A DNA stretch of 64,000 nucleotides from Microbispora sp. NBC_01189 (GTDB taxonomy: Bacteria; Actinomycetota; Actinomycetes; Streptosporangiales; Streptosporangiaceae), in NCBI RefSeq assembly GCF_036010665.1, contig NZ_CP108581.1, forward strand, positions 6,443,501-6,507,500, given 5' to 3'. Positions 51,652 to 63,432 of the stretch are shown in pieces. The notes under the pieces are model-generated. The model had not been told where the DNA came from. It searched no databases and saw only the letters and a list, made by a program, of their open reading frames with translations. Position 1 is the stretch's first letter, and each line of letters starts with the position of its first letter. Made by a program: the position numbers and the translations under genes.

Positions 51652-52437
51652 CTACGCCTCCCTCACGGTCCGCTTCTCGACGCCCTTGCCGGCGGCCTGC
51701 TCGGGAGTGAGCGGCAGCACGCGCCGCACGAACACCCCCGGCAGGTGCACCTCGTCGGGGTCGAGCTCGCACAGCTCCTCGACCTCCGCGATCGTCACCC
51801 GGCCCGCCATCGCCGCGAGCGGGTTGAAGTTGCGCGCCGCCTTGGCGAAGACGAGGTTGCCGTACGCGTCCCCCTTCGCCGCCCTGACCAGGGCGAAGTC
51901 GGTCACGATGCCGCGTTCCAGCACGTACGGCACGCCGTCGAACTCGCGCACCTCCTTCGGCGGCGAGGCCACCGCCACGCTGCCGTCGGGGTGGTGGCGC
52001 CAGGGCAGCCCGCCCTCGGCGACCATCGTCCCCACCCCCGCCGGGGTGTAGAAGGCCGGGATGCCGCACCCGCCCACCCGCAGCCGCTCGGCCAGCGTGC
52101 CCTGCGGGATCAGCTCCACCTCGACCTCGCCCGCCAGGTACTGCCGGGCGAACTCCTTGTTCTCCCCGACGTACGAGCCGATGACGCGGGCGATCCGGCC
52201 GGCCGCCAGCAACTCGCCGAGGCCCTGCCCCCTGGTGCCGCCGCCGGTGCCGCAGTTGTTCGACACCACGTGCAGCCCGCCGACGCCGCGCTCCAGCACC
52301 GCGCGGATCAGCACCGACGGCACGCCGGACAGCCCGAAGCCGCCCACGGCCAGCGACGCTCCCTCGCCGACGTCCGCCACCGCCTCCGCCGGACTCGTCA
52401 CGACCTTGGTCACCGGGCTGTTCACCGGGCTGTTCAC
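51652..52437 (-). CDS. pcaI: 3-oxoadipate CoA-transferase subunit A
   Basis: A 261-residue large subunit. GASLAVGGFGLSGVPSVLI, VVSNNCGTGGGTRGQGLGELL, KRTVRE at the end and ELIPQGTLAERLR are typical of class I subunit A. The N-terminus begins with a repeat (NSPV-NSPV). GTG 52437 overlaps the pobA stop as GTGA (52434-52437). Together with PcaJ it makes 3-oxoadipyl-CoA. Confidence 0.94.
   Translation of the reverse strand: MNSPVNSPVTKVVTSPAEAVADVGEGASLAVGGFGLSGVPSVLIRAVLERGVGGLHVVSNNCGTGGGTRGQGLGELLAAGRIARVIGSYVGENKEFARQYLAGEVEVELIPQGTLAERLRVGGCGIPAFYTPAGVGTMVAEGGLPWRHHPDGSVAVASPPKEVREFDGVPYVLERGIVTDFALVRAAKGDAYGNLVFAKAARNFNPLAAMAGRVTIAEVEELCELDPDEVHLPGVFVRRVLPLTPEQAAGKGVEKRTVREA
52411..52434 (-). 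repeat. 12-bp tandem duplication at the pcaI start
   Basis: CACCGGGCTGTT occurs twice, encoding N-S-P-V twice directly after the start codon. The duplication also creates two extra in-frame GTG codons near the start. Confidence 0.8.
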
Positions 52438-53606
52438 AGGCTCTCCTCGTACGGCAGGCCCACGTAGTTCTCCGCGAGCGTCGTACCCGCCGCGTCCGAG
52501 GAGGTGACGTAGTCGAGATGAGAGGTCTGCAGCCGCCGGGCGTAGGCGTCGTCGGAATCGAAAGTGTGCAGCAGCGTCGTCATCCACCACGAGAAGTGCT
52601 GCGCCCGCCACACCCGGGGCAGGCAGGCCCGCGAGTAGCCGTCCAGAGCCTCCGCCGAGCCGCCGGCGAAGAACCGGGCCAGCGCCTCGGTCAGCGCCCG
52701 CACGTCGGCCACCGCCAGGTTGAGCCCCTTCGCGCCGGTCGGCGGCACGATGTGGGCCGCGTCCCCGGCCAGGAACAGCCTGCCGTACTGCATGGGCTCG
52801 GCCACGAAGCTCCGCATGGGCGTGACGCTCCTCTCGATGATCTCGCCGGTCGCCAGGGCGAAGCCGGGCACGGTCTCCAGTCGCGCCCGCAGCTCGGCCC
52901 AGATCCGCTCGCCGGGCCAGGCGGCGACGTCCTCGTCCGGGGCCACCTGGAGGTAGAAGCGGCTGATCTCCGGGGAGCGCATGCTGTGCAGGGCGAAGCC
53001 GCGCTCGGTCCGTGCGTAGATCAGCTCCTCCGACGACGGCTTCACCCGGGCGAGGATCCCGAGCCAGGCGAACGGGTAGTCCCGGCGATACTCGGTCAGC
53101 ACACCGCCCGGGATCGAGTCGCGGGACACACCGTGGAAGCCGTCACAGCCCGCGATCACGTCGCAGTCCAGCCGCTCGCCGCCGAAGGTGAGGAAGGGCC
53201 GGTCGGTGCCGATGTCGTGCAGGGCCACGTCGTCCACCTCGAAGCGGACGTCGCCCCCGGCCGCGAGCCGCGCCGCGACGAGGTCCTTGACGACCTCCTG
53301 CTGGCCGTAGACGGTGATGCACCGGCCGGGCACCAGCCGCTCGAAGGCGATCCGGTGGCCCGCTCCGCCATACCGCAGCTCGATGCCGTGGTGGGGGAGA
53401 CCCTCGCGCTTCAGCCGCTCGCCCACGCCCGCCTCGACGAGCGTGTCCACCGTGCCCTGTTCGAGCACCCCCGCCCGCACCCGCCGCTCGACGTACTCCC
53501 TGCTCCGGCGTTCCAGCACGACCGACTCGATCCCGCGCAGGTGGAGCAGATGGGAGAGCAGCAGGCCGGCCGGCCCCGCCCCGATGATCCCGACCTGGGT
53601 TCGCAT
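52434..53606 (-). CDS. pobA: 4-hydroxybenzoate 3-monooxygenase
   Basis: A 390-residue class A flavoprotein monooxygenase that hydroxylates 4-hydroxybenzoate to protocatechuate using NAD(P)H and O2. The FAD motif is VGIIGAGPAGLLLSHLL, the second FAD/NADPH motif is CDVIAGCDGFHGVSR, and the third is RLFLAGDAAHIVPPTGAKGLNLA. The active-site region YPFAWLGILA and the C-terminal HFSWWMT match PobA. ATG 53606 lacks a strong Shine-Dalgarno sequence. It is first in a run of eleven overlapping genes and divergent from the IclR regulator. Confidence 0.95.
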   Translation of the reverse strand: MRTQVGIIGAGPAGLLLSHLLHLRGIESVVLERRSREYVERRVRAGVLEQGTVDTLVEAGVGERLKREGLPHHGIELRYGGAGHRIAFERLVPGRCITVYGQQEVVKDLVAARLAAGGDVRFEVDDVALHDIGTDRPFLTFGGERLDCDVIAGCDGFHGVSRDSIPGGVLTEYRRDYPFAWLGILARVKPSSEELIYARTERGFALHSMRSPEISRFYLQVAPDEDVAAWPGERIWAELRARLETVPGFALATGEIIERSVTPMRSFVAEPMQYGRLFLAGDAAHIVPPTGAKGLNLAVADVRALTEALARFFAGGSAEALDGYSRACLPRVWRAQHFSWWMTTLLHTFDSDDAYARRLQTSHLDYVTSSDAAGTTLAENYVGLPYEESL

Positions 53607-53649
53607 GGCCCAAGCATCGGCGCCGCCCGCCGTGCCGCGTAGGCTTTGC

Positions 53650-53677
53650 TTCCGCCCAGTGGAACCCATCAGTGGAA
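53650..53677. promoter_or_regulatory. Putative IclR operator in the pobA/pcaR divergent region
   Basis: TTCCGCCCAGTGGAA (53650-53664) is an inverted TTCC/GGAA pair and AGTGGAA is repeated directly at 53658-53664 and 53671-53677. PcaU/PcaR-type IclR proteins use short inverted plus direct repeats of this kind. Location between the two divergent starts supports the call; the protein link is inferred. Confidence 0.5.
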
Positions 53678-53688
53678 GAGGGAGTCAC

Positions 53689-54477
53689 ATGTCCGGCGGC
53701 GCACGCGACTCAGGGCGTTCCGTGACGTCCCGGGCGCTGGCGATCCTCGGCGCCTTCGACGCCCGGCACCCGCGGCTCACGCTGACGGAGATCGCCGGGC
53801 GCACCGGCCTGGCGCTCAGCACCGTCCACCGGCTGGCGGGGGAGCTGGAGGAGTGGCGGGCGCTCCGCCGCGGCGCCGACGGGCGCTTCCAGATCGGCCG
53901 CCGCCTGTGGGAGCTGGGGCAGCTCGCCCCCGACCCGCTGCAGGAGGTGGCCCGGCCCTGGCTGCAGGAGCTGTTCGGCGACACCGGCGAGAACGTCCAC
54001 CTGGCCGTGCGGGACGGGCTGGAGGTCCTCTACGTCGACAAGGTGTACGGCAAGCGGGCCGTGCCGATCCTGTCGCGGACCGGCTCCCGCCTGCCGATGC
54101 ACCCGACCGGCGTCGGCAAGGCCCTGCTGGCGTACGAACCGGAATGGTTTGTTATGTCCTATCTCTCCCGGCCGCTGGAGCGGCCGACGCCGCACACGAT
54201 CACGGAGCCGGGCCGGCTGGCCCGCGACCTCGCCCAGGCGCGCGCCCAGGGGTACGCCACGACCCACGAGGAGATGACGCTCGGCTCGTGCTCGGCCGCC
54301 GCGCCGGTGCTGGCGGGCGACGGGCCGGCCGAGGAACAGGGGGACCGGGCCGTCGCGGCCGTCGGGATCGTGGTGTCCTCGCGGCGGGTGCGCGAGCTGC
54401 CCCGCCTGGTCGACCCGCTGCTGGCCGTCGCGGCCCGCATCGCCGCCGACTACCGGGCGGCCCTCACACGCCCCTGA
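53689..54477 (+). CDS. pcaR: IclR-family regulator of the protocatechuate operon
   Basis: A 262-residue regulator. The N-terminal winged HTH is SRALAILGAFDARHPRLTLTEIAGRTGLALSTVHRLAGELE, and the C-terminal GAF-like effector domain includes GENVHLAVRDGLEVLYVDKVYG and HPTGVGKALLAY. IclR regulators beside pca genes normally respond to protocatechuate or beta-ketoadipate. GAGGGAG precedes ATG 53689. It is divergent from pobA. The name is given from context; a PobR role is also possible. Confidence 0.88.
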   Translation: MSGGARDSGRSVTSRALAILGAFDARHPRLTLTEIAGRTGLALSTVHRLAGELEEWRALRRGADGRFQIGRRLWELGQLAPDPLQEVARPWLQELFGDTGENVHLAVRDGLEVLYVDKVYGKRAVPILSRTGSRLPMHPTGVGKALLAYEPEWFVMSYLSRPLERPTPHTITEPGRLARDLAQARAQGYATTHEEMTLGSCSAAAPVLAGDGPAEEQGDRAVAAVGIVVSSRRVRELPRLVDPLLAVAARIAADYRAALTRP

Positions 54478-54538
54478 GCAGGGTTGCCGTCACGGCCGCC
54501 GGGGAATGTGTCACAAGGGCAAGTGGCGAGGGGGCGCC

Positions 54539-55609
54539 ATGGACGCCGTCGTGATCGAATCTCTTGAACCGCTGATCGCCGAGCTGCGGTCGCGGGGCTT
54601 CGCCGTCGTGGGCCCGGTCGTGCGCGACGGCGCGATCCGCTTCGAGGAGATCGCCTCGGCCGGCCGGCTGCCGCGGGGGGTCACCGACGACCAGGACCCC
54701 GGCCGCTACCGGCTGCGGGAGACCGGCGACGAGATGATCTTCTCGTTCGCGGCGAGCCCCGACTCGGCCAAGCGATACACCCAGCCGCCCCGCCAGGTGC
54801 TCTTCCGGATGCGCGGCGAGCGGATCGAGGAGGCGGAGGAGGAGGCGCCCCGGATCGCCCTGCTCGGCGTGCGGGCCTGCGACCTCGCGGCGATCGGCGT
54901 GCAGGACCGGGTCTTCCTCGGCGGCCGGCACCCCGACCCGGCCTACCGCCTGCGGCGCGAGGCGTTGCTCCTGATCGCGGTCAACTGCGCGGTTCCCGGC
55001 GGCACCTGCTTCTGCGTCTCGATGGGCACCGGGCCCAGGGTGACGGCCGGCCACGACCTCGCGCTCACCGAGCTGGCCGCGCCGCACCGGTTCCTGGTCG
55101 AGATCGGCAGCGAGCGGGGCGAGGAGATCGTCAGGGCGCTCCCGTACGCGCCCGCCCCGGCCCGCGACCTGGCGGACGCCGAGGAGGTGTCCCGTACGGC
55201 CGCCGGGCGCATGGGCCGTCACGTGGAGACCGAGGGCATTCAGGAGCGGCTCTCGGCGCACGACTCGCCGCGCTGGCAGCAGGTCGGCGCCCGCTGCCTC
55301 ACCTGCGCCAACTGCACGATGGTCTGCCCCACCTGCTTCTGCACCACGGTCGAGGACTCCACGTCCCTCGCCGACGGCACGGCCGAGCGGGCCGAGCGCT
55401 GGGACTCCTGCTTCACGCTGGGGTTCTCGGAGGTCAACGGGACGCCCGTGCGAAGCTCCAACCCCGGCCGCTACCGCCAGTGGCTGACCCACAAGTTCTC
55501 CACCTGGATCGACCAGTTCGGCATGTCCGGTTGCGTCGGTTGCGGCAGGTGCATCACCTGGTGCCCGGTGGGGATCGACGTGACCGAGGAACTGGCGAAC
55601 CTGCCGTGA
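54539..55609 (+). CDS. hydB: Group 3b [NiFe]-hydrogenase Fe-S (beta) subunit
   Basis: A 356-residue electron-transfer subunit. The N-terminal two thirds resemble the sulfhydrogenase beta/HdrA-type partner with [20 protein letters not shown] and [11 protein letters not shown]. The C-terminus carries two [4Fe-4S] clusters, [16 protein letters not shown] and [12 protein letters not shown]. Group 3b enzymes are cytoplasmic and reversibly couple H2 to NADP(H). ATG 54539 has GAGGGGG upstream. It is the first gene of hydBGDA, with all junctions overlapping by 4 bp. Confidence 0.9.
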   Translation: MDAVVIESLEPLIAELRSRGFAVVGPVVRDGAIRFEEIASAGRLPRGVTDDQDPGRYRLRETGDEMIFSFAASPDSAKRYTQPPRQVLFRMRGERIEEAEEEAPRIALLGVRACDLAAIGVQDRVFLGGRHPDPAYRLRREALLLIAVNCAVPGGTCFCVSMGTGPRVTAGHDLALTELAAPHRFLVEIGSERGEEIVRALPYAPAPARDLADAEEVSRTAAGRMGRHVETEGIQERLSAHDSPRWQQVGARCLTCANCTMVCPTCFCTTVEDSTSLADGTAERAERWDSCFTLGFSEVNGTPVRSSNPGRYRQWLTHKFSTWIDQFGMSGCVGCGRCITWCPVGIDVTEELANLP

Positions 55610-56427
55610 CCCCCCACCCGATGACCCCGGTGCTGTATCGGGTGCGCTCCCGCCGCCCGGACCGGGTCGACACCGTGACGCTGACGCTGGAGCCCGTCCG
55701 CGGGGACTGCCCGCCGTTCCTGCCCGGGCAGTTCACCATGCTGTACGCCCCCGGGGTCGGGGAGATCCCGGTGTCGATCAGCGGCCGGTCCCGCTCCGGC
55801 GGGTACGCCCAGACGATCAGGGCGGTGGGCGCGGTCAGCGCCGCCCTGTGCGGCAAGCGCCCCGGCGAGGTGGTCGGTGTGCGCGGGCCGTACGGGCACG
55901 GCTGGGGCGTGCCCGCGGCGGCGGGCCTCGACGTCGTCGTCGCCGCGGGCGGCCTGGGCATCGCCCCGCTGCGGCCGGTCGTGCGGGCGCTGCTGGCCGC
56001 CCGCGACAGGTACGGCCGGATCAGCGTGATCGCCGGCGCGCGGTCGCCCGCCACGCTCGTGTACCCCCGGGAGCTGGCCCGGTGGGCCCGGCAGGGCGCC
56101 GACGTCCAGGTGATCGTGGACCACCCCGACCACGCGTGGCACGGCCCGGTCGGCCTGGTCACCCGGCTCATCGACCGGATCGTCTTCGAGCCGCGCCGTA
56201 CGCACGCGTTCGTGTGCGGTCCCGAGGCGATGATGCGGGCGACGGCGGAGGAGCTGGTGCGGCGCGGGGTCGCCCCCGGACGGGTGGAGCTGTCGCTGGA
56301 GCGCAACATGAAGTGCGCCGTGGTCCGCTGCGGCCACTGCCAGTTCGGCCCGCTGTTCGTCTGCGAGGACGGGCCGGTGCTGCGCTACGACCAGGCGGGG
56401 CCGATGCTGGCCGTGGCGGAGCTGTGA
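55606..56427 (+). CDS. hydG: Group 3b [NiFe]-hydrogenase FAD/NAD(P)-binding (gamma) subunit
   Basis: A 273-residue flavoprotein of the ferredoxin-NADP reductase/DHOD-K family. [22 protein letters not shown] binds flavin, [20 protein letters not shown] the pyridine nucleotide, and a C-terminal [2Fe-2S] loop ([19 protein letters not shown]) connects to the hydrogenase. GTG 55606 overlaps the hydB stop as GTGA; ATG 55621 is also in frame. It exchanges electrons with NAD(P)H. Confidence 0.92.
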   Translation: MTPHPMTPVLYRVRSRRPDRVDTVTLTLEPVRGDCPPFLPGQFTMLYAPGVGEIPVSISGRSRSGGYAQTIRAVGAVSAALCGKRPGEVVGVRGPYGHGWGVPAAAGLDVVVAAGGLGIAPLRPVVRALLAARDRYGRISVIAGARSPATLVYPRELARWARQGADVQVIVDHPDHAWHGPVGLVTRLIDRIVFEPRRTHAFVCGPEAMMRATAEELVRRGVAPGRVELSLERNMKCAVVRCGHCQFGPLFVCEDGPVLRYDQAGPMLAVAEL

Positions 56428-56459
56428 CGGGAGCTGTGATGGGAGCTGTGATGGACGAG
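56424..56459 (+). repeat. 12-bp tandem repeat duplicating the hydD ribosome-binding site and start codon
   Basis: GTGACGGGAGCT, GTGATGGGAGCT and GTGATGGACGAG are adjacent 12-bp units. Each of the first two supplies GGGAG at the right distance from the next ATG, so two start modules are stacked in frame. Confidence 0.8.
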
Positions 56460-57233
56460 CCGGCGCCGCGCCTCGCGGTCTGGAAGTTCGCCTCCTGCGA
56501 CGGGTGCCAGCTCACGCTGCTCGACTGCGAGGACGAACTGCTGTCGGTGGCCGCCCGGCTGGAGATCGCCTACTTCCTGGAGGCGTCCAGCGCCCCCGGC
56601 CCCGGCCCGTACGACCTGTCACTGGTGGAGGGGTCGATCACCACCCCCGAGGACCTGGAGCGGATCAGGCACGTGCGGCGCGTGTCGCGGCGCCTGGTCA
56701 CGATCGGCGCGTGCGCCACCGCGGGCGGCGTCCAGGCGCTGCGCGACTTCGCCGGCGTCAAGGAGTTCGCCTCGGTCGTCTACGCCCGGCCCGACTACAT
56801 CGCCACCCTGGATCGCTCGACACCGATATCGGCGCACGTGCCGGTCGACTTCGAGCTGCGCGGGTGCCCGATCGACCGGCGGCAGCTGCTGGAGGTCATC
56901 TCCGCGTTCCTGGCGGGGCGGCGGCCGGTCGTGCCCGCGCACAGCGTCTGCGTGGAGTGCAAGGCCAGGGGCAACGTCTGCGTGATGGTCGCGCACGGCA
57001 CGCCCTGCCTCGGGCCCGTCACCCAGGCGGGCTGCGGCGCGCTGTGCCCGTCCTTCAACCGGGGCTGCTACGGCTGTTTCGGCCCGATGGAGAGCCCCAA
57101 CGCCGCCGGGCTGAACCACTGGCTGCGCGGGCTGGGGATGAGCACCCCCGAACTGGTGCGGATCTACCGGACCTATCACGCCACCACCGAGCCCTTCCGG
57201 AGAGCGGCCGAGGAAGCCGAGGAGCACGAGTGA
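56424..57233 (+). CDS. hydD: Group 3b [NiFe]-hydrogenase small (delta) subunit
   Basis: A 269-residue small subunit holding Fe-S clusters between the Ni-Fe site and Hyd[15 protein letters not shown] binds the proximal cluster; [41 protein letters not shown] provide the rest. GTG 56424 overlaps the hydG stop, but a 12-bp duplication repeats GGGAGCTGTGATG, so a perfect ribosome-binding-site/start pair exists twice (starts at 56439 and 56451). The latter, giving [12 protein letters not shown], is the most protein-like start. It lies directly before the large subunit. Confidence 0.92.
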   Translation: MTGAVMGAVMDEPAPRLAVWKFASCDGCQLTLLDCEDELLSVAARLEIAYFLEASSAPGPGPYDLSLVEGSITTPEDLERIRHVRRVSRRLVTIGACATAGGVQALRDFAGVKEFASVVYARPDYIATLDRSTPISAHVPVDFELRGCPIDRRQLLEVISAFLAGRRPVVPAHSVCVECKARGNVCVMVAHGTPCLGPVTQAGCGALCPSFNRGCYGCFGPMESPNAAGLNHWLRGLGMSTPELVRIYRTYHATTEPFRRAAEEAEEHE

Positions 57234-58551
57234 CCCACAAGACGGTGCGGATCGGCGGCCTGACCCGGGTGGAGGGCGAGGGCGGGCTGGTCGTGCACGC
57301 CAGGGACGGCCGGATCACCGGCCTGGAGCTGCGGATCTACGAGCCGCCCCGGTTCTTCGAGGCGCTGCTGCGCGGGCGCGGCCACACCGAGCCCCCCGAC
57401 ATCACCGCGAGGATCTGTGGCATCTGTCCCGTGGCGTACCAGATGAGCGCCTGTCAGGCGATCGAGGCCGCCTGCGGCGCGGAGGTGACCGGCCCGCTGC
57501 GGGACCTGCGGCTGCTGCTCTACTACGGCGAGTGGATCGAGTCGCACGCGCTGCACATCTACCTGCTGCACGCGCCCGACTTCCTCGGGTACGACAGCGG
57601 CATCGCGCTGGCCGCGGACCGCCGTGACCTGGTCGAGCGCGGCCTCGCGCTGAAGAAGGCCGGAAACGAGCTGATCGCGGTCATCGGCGGGCGGCCCATC
57701 CACCCCGTGAACGTCCGGGTCGGCGGCTTCTACCGGGTGCCCGCCCGGGCCGAGCTGGCCCCCGTCGCCGAGCGGCTGCGCCGCGCCCGCGACGACGCCC
57801 TGGCCACCGTCGCCTGGGTCGCCGGGTTCGACTTCCCCGACGTCGAGCACGACTACCGGTTCCTCGCCCTCAGCCATCCGGAGGAGTACGCGATCCTGTC
57901 CGGAAGGGTGGCGACCATGATGACGGCGGGTGACGGGCGGGGCACGCCCGAGGGCTTCGCGGTCGAGGACTGGCCGGAGCACGTGACCGAGGAACAGGTG
58001 CCCCACTCCACGGCGCTGCACGCGCGGCTGGACGGCGAGAGCGGCTACCTCGTCGGCGCCCTCGCCCGCTACGCGCTCAACGCGGCGCGGCTGTCCCCCC
58101 TCGCGCGGGAGGCGGCCGCCGCCGCCGGCCTCGGGCCCGTGTGCCGCAACCCGTTCCGGGCCATCGTCGTACGCGCCGTGGAGATCGTGCACGCGTGCGA
58201 CGAGGCGCTGCGGATCCTGGACGGCTACACCGAGCCCGACCGGCCCTCGGTGCCGGTCGAGCCGCGTCCCGGCGTCGGCCACGGCGCGTCGGAGGCCCCG
58301 CGCGGCACTCTCTACCACCGCTACCGGCTGGACGAGGACGGCCTCGTCGCGGAGGCGGACATCGTGCCGCCCACCGCGCAGAACCAGGCGCGGATCGAGG
58401 CGGACCTGCGTGACCTGCTCGCGCCCCGCCTCGCCCCGGGTCTCGACCCGCCCGAGGCGGAGCTGGCCGCCCTGTGCGAGAGGGCGATCCGGAACCACGA
58501 TCCCTGCATCTCCTGCTCCGCCCACTTCCTCGACTTCCGCCTGGATCGCGG

Positions 58552-58555
<4 letters not shown>
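57230..58555 (+). CDS. hydA: Group 3b [NiFe]-hydrogenase large (alpha) subunit
   Basis: A 441-residue catalytic subunit. The L1 motif is [14 protein letters not shown] and the L2 motif is [15 protein letters not shown]; their four cysteines bind the Ni-Fe centre. The Cys after H in L2 is followed by about a dozen residues up to the stop, so a short C-terminal peptide would be removed by the protease, as in the family. GTG 57230 overlaps the small-subunit stop as GTGA. The group 3b form of L1 with PVAYQM is kept. Function is reversible H2 oxidation/evolution with NADP(H), and possibly polysulfide reduction. Confidence 0.94.
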
Positions 58556-62102
<3,547 letters not shown>

Positions 62103-62129
62103 CCGCGCCCGTGTCTCAGGTTGCCGGTG

Positions 62130-62681
62130 TCAGCGGCGGGACGGCCGTATCCCGGGAGCCGCCCGCTCCAGCAGGTCGGCCACGTGCTCGGGCCCCTGGC
62201 CCTCGGGGCCGCGCAGGTCGATCTCCCCGTTCCGCACGCTCACCTCCCAGGTCTCGGAGGGATAGCGCTCGCGGAGCGCGGCGAGGACCGCGTCGCGCAG
62301 CTCGGCGTCCGACCTGGCCAGCAGCGCCATGAGGTCCCGGCGGCTGACCATCCCGACGACCCGCTCGTCCCGCAGCACCGGAACGCTCTTGATCCTCCTG
62401 GCGATCATCAGGTCGGTCAGCACCGCCGTCTCGGTGTTCTCCTCGACCGTGCTGACCTGCCGTGACATGACGTCCGCTACCGTGGCCGGCGCGGACATGC
62501 CGGGTGTGAACGCGCCGCACAGCAGGTCGATCTCGCTGACCATCCCGACCAGTTCGCCGTGGTCCCCCAGCACGGGAGCGGCCGTGATGTCGTGGTCGTA
62601 CAGCACCCGGATCGCCCGTCGGACCGTGTCACCCCGGCCCAGCGTGATCGCCGGGCTGCTCATGACCTCACCGGCGAGCAT
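62130..62681 (-). CDS. CBS-pair protein with C-terminal BON-like domain
   Basis: A 183-residue protein. The first CBS is MSSPAITLGRGDTVRRAIRVLYDHDITAAPVL, the second VMSRQVSTVEENTETAVLTDLMIARRIKSVPVL, each ending in a G-x-(V/I)-G-(M/I)-V-S motif. A tail (LRDAVLAALRERYPSETWEVSVRNGEIDLRGPEG) resembles a BON domain. CBS pairs bind adenosine nucleotides and sense energy or redox state. ATG 62681 has GGAGG upstream and is preferred to GTG 62687, which overlaps it. Confidence 0.9.
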   Translation of the reverse strand: MLAGEVMSSPAITLGRGDTVRRAIRVLYDHDITAAPVLGDHGELVGMVSEIDLLCGAFTPGMSAPATVADVMSRQVSTVEENTETAVLTDLMIARRIKSVPVLRDERVVGMVSRRDLMALLARSDAELRDAVLAALRERYPSETWEVSVRNGEIDLRGPEGQGPEHVADLLERAAPGIRPSRR

Positions 62682-62867
62682 GGCCACCTCCCCACTTGTG
62701 CGCCCTCACTGTTTCCATCCCCGCTGCCTCCAATCCTCTCCCGGGGCGGCGCCGAGGCGTCCGGGCCGCAGGTCCCCGCAGGTCGGGACGTTCGGCACCT
62801 GCGCCGGGCCGCGTCCCGGTGGTCCAATGGAGATGCCGGGTGCGCCGCCCGCGGGAGGTGGACGAGG

Positions 62868-63353
62868 ATGACCGTGGAAGCTATGACCGCCGCCGACGTG
62901 ATGAGCCGCGTGCTGGTGACCGTGAAGCCGGACGAGTCGCCGCTCATGGCCTGGGAGCTCATGCGCCGCGGGTCGATGCACCATCTGCCCGTCGTCGACT
63001 CCGGGTTCCACATCATCGGCGTGCTCACCCGGGAGGACATCGCCGCTCACTGGTCCGGCGGCCCGGCCGAGCAGTCGAGCGCCCAGGTGCGGCAACTGCT
63101 CGGAGGGCGCAGGTGCCCGCACGTGCCGCCGGACGAGTCCCTGCCCGGGGTGGCGGCCGCCATGCTGGAGTCGGAGGTGGACGTGGTGCCCGTCATCGGG
63201 GCCTCCGGCATGCTGAAGGGCATCGTCACCGTGACCGACCTGCTGGCGGCGGTGGCGGGCAGACGGACGGTCGTGGCACAGGACGCGGACTCCTCGGCGG
63301 GCCTGTTCCGGCTGGAGCCGGTGCTCCCGCCCAAGCCGTCGCGGGCGGACTGA
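62868..63353 (+). CDS. CBS-pair protein
   Basis: A 161-residue protein made of one CBS pair: VMSRVLVTVKPDESPLMAWELMRRGSMHHLPVV and GGRRCPHVPPDESLPGVAAAMLESEVDVVPVIG. The pattern is like the mycobacterial hypoxic-response protein Hrp1 (Rv2626c), which is in the DosR regulon. GGGAGG lies 9 nt before ATG 62868. It is divergent from the other CBS protein across about 185 bp that must contain both promoters. Ligand and partner are not evident. Confidence 0.88.
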   Translation: MTVEAMTAADVMSRVLVTVKPDESPLMAWELMRRGSMHHLPVVDSGFHIIGVLTREDIAAHWSGGPAEQSSAQVRQLLGGRRCPHVPPDESLPGVAAAMLESEVDVVPVIGASGMLKGIVTVTDLLAAVAGRRTVVAQDADSSAGLFRLEPVLPPKPSRAD

Positions 63354-63363
63354 GATCTTTCAC

Positions 63364-63393
63364 GCCGAGATCCTGCACGCCCGGATCCTGCAC
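63364..63393 (+). repeat. 15-bp imperfect duplication upstream of the metallo-hydrolase
   Basis: GCCGAGATCCTGCAC and GCCCGGATCCTGCAC are adjacent. They lie in the open frame of the small dehydrogenase-like remnant that precedes the next gene. Confidence 0.6.
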
Positions 63394-63432
63394 AATGGGG
63401 CCATGCGCAACTCGGTGGTGATCTTCTCGTGA
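63385..63432 (+). pseudogene. Possible C-terminal remnant of a mycothiol-dependent dehydrogenase
   Basis: The short frame ILHNGAMRNSVVIFS ending TGA at 63430-63432 resembles the last residues of S-(hydroxymethyl)mycothiol dehydrogenases (...MHxGxxxRSVVxx). That gene normally precedes the same metallo-hydrolase in actinomycetes, and the stop overlaps the hydrolase GTG as GTGA. If right, the dehydrogenase was lost by deletion but its junction was kept. The match is short. Confidence 0.3.
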
